DNA of 64,000 nucleotides. Source: Catellatospora vulcania (lineage in GTDB: Bacteria > Actinomycetota > Actinomycetes > Mycobacteriales > Micromonosporaceae). The translations under genes and the position numbers were made by a program. The notes below the pieces were generated by a model. That model searched no databases. It had not been told where the DNA came from and saw only the letters and a list, made by a program, of their open reading frames with translations. Positions within the stretch are counted from its first letter, which is position 1. Each line of letters opens with the position of its first letter. This document shows positions 43,691 to 50,928 of the stretch, in pieces. The stretch spans positions 124,001 to 188,000 of the forward strand of contig NZ_ML769301.1 in the NCBI RefSeq assembly GCF_009720385.1, written 5' to 3'.

Positions 43691-43870
43691 TCACCACCGG
43701 GCGATGAGCGGCGCGTCCGGTTCGCGCTGCCGCCAGCCGCCGGTGACGACGAGCCGGGTGAGGGCGGCGATGCGCTCCGGCGCGTCTTGGAATGTCGGCC
43801 GATGCCGGGAATCTGTTCCGTGCGTCGTGATGTCCTGCACGGCAGGCGGCGTGCCTGGCGCCGGTTTCAC
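43691..43870 (-). CDS. Unrecognised 59-aa ORF, possible remnant
   Basis: From a GTG at 43870 to TGA at 43691. The C-terminal half (FQDAPERIAALTRLVVTGGW then REPDAPLIARW) reads like a genuine protein end, but there is no RBS and no recognised family. It may be the tail of a decayed gene: it abuts another remnant on the opposite strand. I do not assign a function. Confidence 0.3.
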   Translation of the reverse strand: MKPAPGTPPAVQDITTHGTDSRHRPTFQDAPERIAALTRLVVTGGWRQREPDAPLIARW

Positions 43871-43891
43871 CAGTTCGGGAGCAATCGATGA

Positions 43892-44042
43892 TCGGCAGAC
43901 GGTCGGGAGCTGCGTGCCCGCGGGCTCGACGCGATCGACGGCACCCCGGTCCTGGACATCAAGCCCGTCATGCGCCAGTTCGTCCCCGCGAGACCCGGCA
44001 GCCCGCGTGGGCGGTCAGTCTGATGTCCGAATACGTCAGCGA
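43892..44042 (+). pseudogene. C-terminal fragment of a TrmO/TsaA (YaeB-type) tRNA methyltransferase, frameshifted
   Basis: One frame reads ELRARGLDAIDGTPVLDIKP then VMRQF, the highly conserved C-terminal strand of TrmO (GLDA-DGTPVLDIKP). After a frameshift around 43985 another frame continues RETRQPAWAVSLMSEYV, the normal TrmO end. The N-terminal two-thirds, including the SAM site, is absent. A functional TrmO makes m6t6A37 in tRNA; this copy cannot. Confidence 0.75.
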
Positions 44043-44489
44043 TCAGGTCCGCTTAAGGAGTTGCGGGGACGACGCGAAGCCCAGCCGCTCGTACACCGGC
44101 ACCGCCCGGCGGCCGGAGTGGACCGTCAGGCGTACGGCCCCGAGGCGGGTCGCATGCGTCGAAGCAGCCTCCACGAGCGCGGAGCCGATCCCCTGGCCGC
44201 GGTGCTCCGCCATGACGAAGACGCTCTGGATGTCCGCGGAGAGCCGGCTGGCCGCGCCAGGCCTCGGGACGCGGGGGAGCAGTGCGACCCAGGCCATGCC
44301 GACGATCTCCGGTTCGGGAAGCCGGGCGACGAAAGCCAGGTGCGAGTCCCGGTGGGTGGCCCACCACTGCGCCAGCTCCGCTGCGAACGCGTCGGCGGAT
44401 CGCGGCGCCGGCTCCTCCTGGAGGGTGTCCAGCCACAACAGCCGGGCCAGGCCTGCGACGTCGTCCGCATTCGCCTGACCGATCCGCAC
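44043..44489 (-). CDS. GNAT-family N-acetyltransferase
   Basis: 148 residues from a GTG. It is a complete GNAT: RIGQANADDVAGLARLLWLDT (strand 1/helix 1), IVGMAWVALLPRVPRP (strands 2-3), SVFVMAEHRGQGIGSALVEA (acetyl-CoA motif A, R-G-Q-G-I-G) and VHSGRRAVPVYERLGF (motif B). The acceptor is unknown. Its 3' end touches the TrmO remnant on the opposite strand. Confidence 0.9.
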   Translation of the reverse strand: MRIGQANADDVAGLARLLWLDTLQEEPAPRSADAFAAELAQWWATHRDSHLAFVARLPEPEIVGMAWVALLPRVPRPGAASRLSADIQSVFVMAEHRGQGIGSALVEAASTHATRLGAVRLTVHSGRRAVPVYERLGFASSPQLLKRT

Positions 44490-44605
44490 GAGGTGAGTCT
44501 GGCACGGTGGTGGCGTGCGGCAACCACCGGCTCGAACACCACCGGCCGGAGGTGTTCGAGCCGGCCGGACGCTGGGACGGCGGATCGGCCAGGTCGACCG
44601 CCCGG

Positions 44606-45049
44606 TCAGCCGGCGCGGCGGGAGCGGATCAGTGCCAGTCCGCCCAGCACCACGGCGATCAGGCCCGCGGCCAGTGCCGCGTACCCGCCGACTATGCCGT
44701 AGCCGGTGCCGGGTCCGCCCTTGGCGGACGCCACCACCAACCCGCCGACGGCCAAGCCGAGCAGCCCCGCCACCAGCGCCGTGAACGCGCCGACGGACCC
44801 GGATCCGGTGCCGATACGGCTGGCGGGCCGGGCCAGCGACAGCCCGCCGATGATCGCGCCGGCCAGCGCGGCCAGCGCGCCGACGGTGCCCACGAGGCGA
44901 CCGGTCGTCAGGGTGTAGGCGTCGACGGCGCTCGGTTCGGTGGCCAGGTGGGCGGCCGCCGGTGCGGCGAGCCCGAATCCCCCGAGCGCGGCGGCTGCGG
45001 TCAGGGCGAGCACGAGCCGTGCTGACTTCCGGGCTGCTGAGGACCTCAT
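44606..45049 (-). CDS. DUF6223-like membrane protein
   Basis: 147 residues from the ATG at 45049. A signal-like N-terminus (RSSAARKSARLVLALTAAAAL) is followed by three or four short hydrophobic segments made of Ala/Gly/Leu (about 50-70, 88-110, 120-140) separated by Arg/Ser turns (SLARPASRIGTGSGSV; ALIRSRRAG at the end). The composition and the VGTVGALAALAGAIIGGLSLAR pattern match DUF6223 proteins of actinobacteria as I remember them; their function is not known. It faces the divergent kinase gene. Confidence 0.72.
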   Translation of the reverse strand: MRSSAARKSARLVLALTAAAALGGFGLAAPAAAHLATEPSAVDAYTLTTGRLVGTVGALAALAGAIIGGLSLARPASRIGTGSGSVGAFTALVAGLLGLAVGGLVVASAKGGPGTGYGIVGGYAALAAGLIAVVLGGLALIRSRRAG

Positions 45050-45274
45050 GTACTTCTCCTGTTCGGCGTCTGTTCGGCGAAGGGGTGATGTCACCGATCC
45101 TGTCGCCGGGCTCGTCGCCGGTCGTCCGGCAGGCGCGGACTCTTCCCGCTGCCGCGGGCGGCGTATCCGGCTGCCGCGGGCGCAGCAGGCGCCGGGAAGG
45201 TACTGCGTGTGTGGTACCGACTGCTCGCCTGCGGGGAGGAGTCGGCCGCGGCGGGACCCGGCTATGGTGCGCTC

Positions 45275-46402
45275 ATGCGCACTGGATGGTCGGGCATGCC
45301 GGCTCGCGTCACCGATGGGGCGATAGCCGTCGGCGTCGCGGCGTCGCTGCTGTCGGCGGGGCTGTCCGGTGGTCACCCCGCCGGGGGCGCCGGCCTGTTC
45401 GGCTGTGCGCTGTTGGTGGCCGGCGGCTTGGCGCTGGCCGCGCGCCGCCGGGCTCCGGTCGCGGTCCTGACCGTCACGGGGCTGTGCGCGGTGGGCTACC
45501 AGGCGCTCGGTTTCGACGTGCCGGCGGTGGCGTTCCTGTTCGCGGTGTACGCCGCGGTGCGGGCGGGCCACCGCCTCGTCACGGCCGCGGCGGCGGTGAC
45601 GATGCTGGCGGCGCTGCCGCTCACGCTGCTGGCCCTGTCGCCGGACCTGGCTGTCGGTGACGTGCTCGCCCGGTCGCGCGGCGCGCTGGAGATCGCGTGG
45701 CTGGTCGCCGCGGGTGCCGCGGGGGAGGCGCTGCGGCAGGCCGAGCGGCGGGCCGACGAGGCAGAGCGCACCCGGGAGGAGACCGCGCGGCGGCGCGCCG
45801 ACGAGCAGCGGCTGCACATCGCGCGGGAGTTGCACGACTCGCTCACCCACCAGATCTCGGTCATCAAGGTGCAGGCCGCGGTCGCCGTTCACCTGGCCCG
45901 TAAAAGAGGCGAGCAGGTGCCCGAGGCGCTGCTGGCGATCGAGCAGGCCGGGCGTGAGGCGGCCCGGGAGTTGCGGGAGACCCTGCAGGCGCTGCGGGAG
46001 GATGTCGATGTCCCGCCGCAGGGGCTCGACCAGGTCCCGGATCTGGTCGAGCGGGCTCGCACGAGCGGCCTTGACGCGACGTTGACGGTCGAGGGACGGC
46101 GGCACGACGTGCCGGCCGCGGTGGACCGGACCGCGTACCGGATCGTGCAGGAGTCGCTGACCAACATCGCCCGTCACGCCGGGGCCGCCACGGCGTCGGT
46201 CCGGATCGACTACCGTCCCGACGCCCTCGCGATCCGGGTGGACGACGACGGCGCAGCCACCCCGGACGCCGCCCCGACTCCCGGTGTCGGGCTGCTCGGG
46301 ATGCGCGAACGGGTCACCGCCCTCGGCGGGCGCCTGCGCGCGCAACCGCGCAGCGAGGGTGGCTTCACCGTGCACGCCGAACTTCCGGTCCACCCGTCAT
46401 GA
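45275..46402 (+). CDS. HisKA_3-type sensor histidine kinase (second system)
   Basis: 375 residues from the ATG at 45275; a TATGGT hexamer 7 nt upstream and the absence of an adjacent RBS suggest a leaderless transcript. Four hydrophobic segments (about 15-55, 60-90, 103-125, 135-150) are followed by the HisKA_3 helix (HIARELHDSLTHQISVIKV, His187) and an HATPase domain (NIARHAGAATASVRIDY; VDDDGA; GVGLLGMRERVTALGG). It overlaps the regulator by 4 nt. It senses an unknown signal, perhaps at the membrane. Confidence 0.92.
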   Translation: MRTGWSGMPARVTDGAIAVGVAASLLSAGLSGGHPAGGAGLFGCALLVAGGLALAARRRAPVAVLTVTGLCAVGYQALGFDVPAVAFLFAVYAAVRAGHRLVTAAAAVTMLAALPLTLLALSPDLAVGDVLARSRGALEIAWLVAAGAAGEALRQAERRADEAERTREETARRRADEQRLHIARELHDSLTHQISVIKVQAAVAVHLARKRGEQVPEALLAIEQAGREAARELRETLQALREDVDVPPQGLDQVPDLVERARTSGLDATLTVEGRRHDVPAAVDRTAYRIVQESLTNIARHAGAATASVRIDYRPDALAIRVDDDGAATPDAAPTPGVGLLGMRERVTALGGRLRAQPRSEGGFTVHAELPVHPS

Positions 46403-47061
46403 TCCGTGTCGTGCTCGTCGACGACCAGCCGCTGCTGCGCAGCGGATTCCGCGCGCTGCTCGATGCCGAGGACGACATCGAGGTGGTGGCCGAAGCCGCC
46501 GACGGGCAGCAGGGCCTGGCGCTGGTCAGGCAGCACGTGCCCGACGTCGCGCTCGTCGACGTCCAGATGCCGGTCATGGACGGCATCGAGGTCACCGGGC
46601 GCATCGCCGCGGACCCGGCCCTGGCCGGAGTGCACGTGGTCATCCTCACCAACTACGGCATCGACGAGTACGTGTTCGACGCGTTGCGGGCCGGTGCGGC
46701 CGGCTTCCTCGTCAAGGACGTCGAGCCCGAGGACTTCCTGCACGCCATGCGGGTCGCCGCGCGCGGTGACGCGCTGCTGGCGCCGTCGATCACCCGAAAG
46801 CTCATCGACCGGTATGTCACCGACCGGCCGCGCCCGGAGGCCGGCACGCAGCTGTCATGGCTCACCACCCGCGAGCGTGAGGCTGTCGTGCTGGTCGCTC
46901 GAGGCCTGTCCAACGACCAGATCGCCGAACGTATGGTGATCAGCCCGGTGACCGCCAAGACGCACGTCAACCGCGCCATGACCAAACTCCACGCCCACGA
47001 CCGCGCCCAGCTCGTGGTCATCGCCTACGAATCCGGCCTGGTCACCCCGCGCGACAGCTGA
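46399..47061 (+). CDS. LuxR/NarL-type response regulator (second system)
   Basis: 220 residues. Receiver: VLVDDQ, phospho-acceptor Asp54 (ALVDVQMPVMDG), the AAGFLVKDVEPEDF Lys region. LuxR HTH: LTTREREAVVLVARGLSN, DQIAERMVISPVTAKTHVN. It is complete and is translationally coupled to the kinase. Targets are unknown; the divergent DUF6223 gene is the nearest candidate. Confidence 0.95.
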   Translation: MIRVVLVDDQPLLRSGFRALLDAEDDIEVVAEAADGQQGLALVRQHVPDVALVDVQMPVMDGIEVTGRIAADPALAGVHVVILTNYGIDEYVFDALRAGAAGFLVKDVEPEDFLHAMRVAARGDALLAPSITRKLIDRYVTDRPRPEAGTQLSWLTTREREAVVLVARGLSNDQIAERMVISPVTAKTHVNRAMTKLHAHDRAQLVVIAYESGLVTPRDS

Positions 47062-47161
47062 CCGGCACAGGGCCGGCTCCGCGCCCGAACGGCATCGACG
47101 GACCCCGAGGCCGTGTGCATCGCGCCACGAGTGCCACGCTGCTGCTGCTCGCCTCTTTCTC

Positions 47162-47302
47162 ATGCAGTCGCATCTGGACCCCGACTCCGTGACCTCCGGT
47201 GGGGTGGCGAAGGTGGCGGCCCGCCGCTGGAGCATCTGGCACGGCCTCCGTACGGTCGCCGTCGTCGTCGCCATGATGGTGCTCGGCGAATACCTCTGCT
47301 GA
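47162..47302 (+). CDS. 46-aa single-segment membrane protein or remnant
   Basis: A 46-codon ORF with a short soluble N-terminus (SVTSGGVAKVAARRWSIWHG) and one hydrophobic segment (LRTVAVVVAMMVLGEYLC). The RRWxxWHxLR turn before a hydrophobic helix resembles the C-terminal end of DUF1772-like membrane proteins, so it may be the last piece of a decayed gene. No RBS. Weak support either way. Confidence 0.35.
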   Translation: MQSHLDPDSVTSGGVAKVAARRWSIWHGLRTVAVVVAMMVLGEYLC

Positions 47303-47308
47303 CCGGCC

Positions 47309-47899
47309 TCACGCCTCGAAGTCGATGTGCCCGTAGCCGAGGTTGCCGGCCTCGTCCGGCGCTCGCTCGGCGGCGGCGTCCGCCTCGGCGTCCCCGACCA
47401 GCGGACCGCCGAAGACGACGAGGTCGCCGGGCCGGGCCGGCTCCCCGCGCAGTGCGGGCGCGGCGATGCCGTCCCAGTCGACCTCCACCCTCGTCACCTG
47501 TTCGAGCTCGCCCATGAAGAACAGGTCGGAGAGGCTGCCGTCGTCGACGTCGCGCTCTTCGTCGGAGCTGAAGTCGTGACCGACGGGCTCGCCCGGCCCG
47601 GTGAACGTGATCCGCGGGTATCCCTCGACCTCGATGGCGAGGAACGGGTGCAGGTCGATCGACCGGGTGAGACTTCCGTGCTGGTAGACGTCGAGCGCCA
47701 GGTCCGCGCCGTACCAGCAGAGCAGGTACAGGTTCGCGCCGTCCGCGAGCTCCGTCGCCAGGTCTGCCTTGACCTCGTCGAGCGTGCCCCGGATGTAGTG
47801 GGCGTCCTTGCGGGCGCCGCCCGGGGCGACTCCGAAGCGCAGGTCGTAGAAGCTCTTCCGGCTCACGGCGGGCAGTGTACGGCCGAGGTCAGACGCCAT
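47309..47899 (-). CDS. Hypothetical cytoplasmic protein, acidic
   Basis: 196 residues from the ATG at 47899. It reads as an alpha/beta protein: SFYDLRFGVAPGGARKDAHY, then a helix in GTLDEVKADLATELADGAN, a strand in NLYLLCWYGADLALDVYQHG, and an acidic loop (SSDEERDVDDGSLSD). No catalytic motif or known family is visible. It converges on nothing and is divergent from the phosphatase gene, 144 nt away. A GTG 12 codons into the frame is an alternative start. Confidence 0.72.
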   Translation of the reverse strand: MASDLGRTLPAVSRKSFYDLRFGVAPGGARKDAHYIRGTLDEVKADLATELADGANLYLLCWYGADLALDVYQHGSLTRSIDLHPFLAIEVEGYPRITFTGPGEPVGHDFSSDEERDVDDGSLSDLFFMGELEQVTRVEVDWDGIAAPALRGEPARPGDLVVFGGPLVGDAEADAAAERAPDEAGNLGYGHIDFEA

Positions 47900-48043
47900 C
47901 ACCCGCCTGTCCGATCCGAGGGTCTTTCGGTACCGATTCGAGAAAGTGGCCGGCGCCATGATTGGGTGGTCGGCGGTCGGGGTATCCGCCCGAGGACTCC
48001 CCGGCCTTCGGTGGTGTCGTGGCGACCGTGGCAGGGTAGGGGT

Positions 48044-49741
48044 ATGCGAGAAGAGATCACGACGATGCGGTCGCCCCATCCACCCACGTCTGATCCTTTG
48101 GCCGCGCACGTTCTCGCCGGCGCCGACGCCACCGAGCCGCACCCTGCCGGTGTGGCGAACGGGCGCGAAGGGCCGCCATGGGCCGAATTGCTGGACGGCT
48201 CCGATGAGATGATCTTCATGGTGGACCGTGCGGGTTTCGTCCGTGTCGCCAACGCCGCGGCCGTGCAGACCCTCGGCCTGGCGATCGGCCAGACCGTGAC
48301 CATGCTGCCGATGGCCACCGTGCTGCAGGGACCTCCCGGCTCCTTTGAGCTCGACCTCGACGAACGCCGCCTGCGCGGACGCGGGGCGCCGATCGGCGAA
48401 TGGACCTCCTGGTACGTGCGCGACGTCACCGACCAGGTCATGCGCGTCGACGCGCTGCTTGCCGAGCGGTGGCGCTCGGCGTTCCTGGCCGAGGCCGGTC
48501 GCAGGCTGGGATCCTGCCTCAACCGGGTCCGCGCGGCACGCACCACCGCGGTGCTGGCCGTGCCCGCGCTGGCCGACTGCGCCGTGGCGGTTCTCGACGA
48601 CGAGCGGAACCTTGCCTGGTTCCGTGTCGACGTCGGCCCCGAGGAACGGACCGAATCCGCAGGCTCGCTGCTCCGCCGGACACTGCGGCCCGACAGCGCC
48701 CTGGACCAGGCCATGGCCGGCCTCAGCGTGCTGGACGATCCCCGGCTCGGCGACGACATCGGCGCACTGCTGGCACCAGGATTCGGCACGGTCGGCTCGG
48801 CGATGGTCGTCCCGCTGCCCGGCCACACCAGCCCGGCCGGGGCGCTGATCCTGGCCCGGCACGCGGGCCGCGCCCCGTTCGAAACGGTCGAAGTGCATCT
48901 GGTGCGCCAGTTCGCCGCCCGGGCGGGCGCGGCCATCAGCGCGGCCACCCTGTACTCCGCACAGGCCGACGCGGCCGAAGCCGTGCAGCGCAGCGTCGAA
49001 CCGCCTGAGCTGCCTGCGGTGCCCGGCGTCGTACTCGGCGCCGCGTACCGCCCCGCGTGGGAACGGCTGCGCGTCGGCGGCGACTTCTACGACGTGCGCC
49101 AAGCCCCGGACGGCAGCGGCAACTGGCTGTTCGTGCTCGGCGACGTGTGCGGCAAGGGCATCGAGGCGGCGGTGCAGTCCGGCACCGCGCGGCAGAGCCT
49201 GCGTGCCCTCTGGCTGACCGAGCCCCGCCCGCTGCGGCTGCTCGAACTGCTCAACCAGGCGATGCTCACCGGCGCCGAGCCGACCATGGCGACCCTCGTC
49301 ATCGGCACGATGACCGCCGGTCCCACCGCCGAGGTCGCCGTGACGCTCGTGACCGGCGGTCACGCGCCGCCCATGCTGATGCACGCCGACGGCCAGGTGA
49401 CAGAGGTCGACCTTGGGGGCACGGCCATCGGGCTGATCGCCGACGCGCCGTTCGGGGAAGCCCGCCTCACGCTCCGGCCCGGCGAGACACTGGTCCTCTA
49501 CACCGACGGTGTCACCGAGGCCCGGGGCCGGTCCGCCGACAACCCCCTCTTCGGCCCCGACCGGCTGGCAGCCGAGATCCAGGCGTACCGCGGCGCGCCT
49601 GCGGCCGTCATCGCCGAACGTGTCGCGCAGCGGGTCACCGACTGGGTCGGCGAGCGGCTCCAGGACGACATAGCGGTGCTCGTGATCCAGGCCGCGGGCC
49701 CATCGGACGCCGCAGGCAGCGCAAAGGACAGCCGCAGATGA
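48044..49741 (+). CDS. PAS-GAF-SpoIIE-type protein phosphatase (PP2C/RsbU-like)
   Basis: 565 residues. Order: PAS (about 45-125; GSDEMIFMVDRAGFVRVANAA), GAF (about 145-300), then SpoIIE/PP2C phosphatase (about 325-545). The catalytic Asp residues are in GGDFYDV, LGDVCGKG, YTDGVTEAR and DDIAVLVI, so it looks active. Proteins of this type dephosphorylate anti-sigma factor antagonists in partner-switching stress pathways. The PAS and GAF domains supply further inputs. Its stop overlaps the ATG of a cobalamin-binding protein (ATGA), so the two are one unit. Confidence 0.93.
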   Translation: MREEITTMRSPHPPTSDPLAAHVLAGADATEPHPAGVANGREGPPWAELLDGSDEMIFMVDRAGFVRVANAAAVQTLGLAIGQTVTMLPMATVLQGPPGSFELDLDERRLRGRGAPIGEWTSWYVRDVTDQVMRVDALLAERWRSAFLAEAGRRLGSCLNRVRAARTTAVLAVPALADCAVAVLDDERNLAWFRVDVGPEERTESAGSLLRRTLRPDSALDQAMAGLSVLDDPRLGDDIGALLAPGFGTVGSAMVVPLPGHTSPAGALILARHAGRAPFETVEVHLVRQFAARAGAAISAATLYSAQADAAEAVQRSVEPPELPAVPGVVLGAAYRPAWERLRVGGDFYDVRQAPDGSGNWLFVLGDVCGKGIEAAVQSGTARQSLRALWLTEPRPLRLLELLNQAMLTGAEPTMATLVIGTMTAGPTAEVAVTLVTGGHAPPMLMHADGQVTEVDLGGTAIGLIADAPFGEARLTLRPGETLVLYTDGVTEARGRSADNPLFGPDRLAAEIQAYRGAPAAVIAERVAQRVTDWVGERLQDDIAVLVIQAAGPSDAAGSAKDSRR

Positions 49742-50763
49742 CCGCAGCCGTGTCCCCGGCAGACCGCGAACGGTACCTGGACCTCGTGGGCGACGGCGCG
49801 CAGACGCCTGCCATCGACTTCGCGCTCGGCCTCGCCGAACGCGGCGTGCCGCCTCGAGACGTCGTCCTGGACCTGGTCGCGCCGACCCAGGCGCGCATCG
49901 GAGAGCTGTGGGCGCGCAACGAATGGAGTGTCGCTCAGGAGCACGCGGCGACGCACGTCAGCGAACAGGTGGTCGCCGCGCTGGCCGCCCGCCACCGCCC
50001 GCCCGCCGGGCGAGGGGTGCTCGTGGTGGCGTGCGTGGACGGCGAGTGGCACGCCCTACCCGCCCGAATGTTCGCCGAGGTCGCCCGCTGGGACGGCTGG
50101 GATGTGCGCTTCCTGGGCGCCAGCGTTCCCGGACCGCACCTGATCTCCTACCTGCACCGGCACGGGCCCGACGTCGTCGCGGTCAGCTGCTCGGTGCCCA
50201 CCCGGCTGGTCGCGGCCTATCGGGTCATCGAGGCGGCGCAGGCTGCCGGGATACCGGTGCTGGCCGGCGGCCGCGGGTTCGGCCCGGCAGCGCGCTGGGG
50301 TCTGCGGCTCGGGGCCGACCGCGTGGCCGCCGGCGCCGGGGAGGCGGTCGAGGTGCTGCGGTCCTGGCCGCTGCCCACCGTGACCGGGTTCGACCCGCTG
50401 CGGGAGTCGTTCGTCAGCGACGACGAGCACGTCCTGATCGCGAAGCGCAACACGCAGCTCGTCGCCGCTGCGATGGACGACCTGGCACAGCGGTTCCCCG
50501 CACTGGGCGGTTACACGGCGCACCAGCGGGAGGCCACCGAGTACGACCTCGGCCAGATCGTCGAATTCCTCTGCGCGGGGCTGTTCGTCGACGACCCCGA
50601 ACTGTTCACCACGTTCCTGGACTGGCTTCGCGTCGTACTGGGCACCCGGGGTGTCCCGCCGTCGTCAGTGGACCTCGTGCTCGACGCTTACCAGCAGCAA
50701 CTCTACGACTTTCCACGGGCGCGGGCCCACCTGGCCGCGGGCCGCCGGCGCAAGGCGGGCTGA
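49738..50763 (+). CDS. Cobalamin-binding protein with B12-photoreceptor signature
   Basis: 341 residues. The N-terminal four-helix capping region holds Trp58, Glu68 and His69 in WARNEWSVAQEH, exactly the Wx9EH motif of CarH-type light sensors that protects the adenosyl group. The Rossmann B12-binding domain (about 92-205) has E-x-H (Glu103, His105) as the lower-ligand motif but Pro108 in place of the usual Gly, a VSCSVP motif and the AGGRGFG nucleotide loop. An all-alpha C-terminal region (about 225-341) resembles no domain I can name. There is no DNA-binding domain, so the output may be protein-protein contact, plausibly with the overlapping phosphatase. Confidence 0.85.
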   Translation: MTAAVSPADRERYLDLVGDGAQTPAIDFALGLAERGVPPRDVVLDLVAPTQARIGELWARNEWSVAQEHAATHVSEQVVAALAARHRPPAGRGVLVVACVDGEWHALPARMFAEVARWDGWDVRFLGASVPGPHLISYLHRHGPDVVAVSCSVPTRLVAAYRVIEAAQAAGIPVLAGGRGFGPAARWGLRLGADRVAAGAGEAVEVLRSWPLPTVTGFDPLRESFVSDDEHVLIAKRNTQLVAAAMDDLAQRFPALGGYTAHQREATEYDLGQIVEFLCAGLFVDDPELFTTFLDWLRVVLGTRGVPPSSVDLVLDAYQQQLYDFPRARAHLAAGRRRKAG

Positions 50764-50865
50764 GACCGCTCCGCATGCGCGCCGTGCCGCGCACCCGTCC
50801 GCTCAGTGCGCGCCACGGCGTGACCCTGCTCGGCGTCGCCGCCGGACGATGTATGTCGATGTGCC

Positions 50866-50881
50866 AGACATGTACATGTCT
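50866..50881. promoter_or_regulatory. Perfect 16-bp palindrome upstream of the M23 peptidase
   Basis: AGACATGTACATGTCT lies 47 nt before the GTG of the peptidase gene. Its size and symmetry fit a dimeric transcription factor. A partly similar AGACATGTATACAT lies before the GH76 gene (62502-62515). Confidence 0.6.
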
Positions 50882-50928
50882 CTTGATACCTTCCGCGGGC
50901 CCATGCCCCGGCGGATCAGGAGACTCAG

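Noticed and set aside
43675..43725. Sequence resembling the GGGTCACCACCGGG block of a ZTP riboswitch
   Set aside because: The other conserved blocks (CGACTGGC before, CCGCCTGGGC after) are absent and no purine or folate gene follows.
47309..49384. Very long minus-strand frame spanning the hypothetical gene and the phosphatase
   Set aside because: Only its last 196 codons, after the ATG at 47899, have plausible composition; the rest is antisense to the SpoIIE phosphatase.
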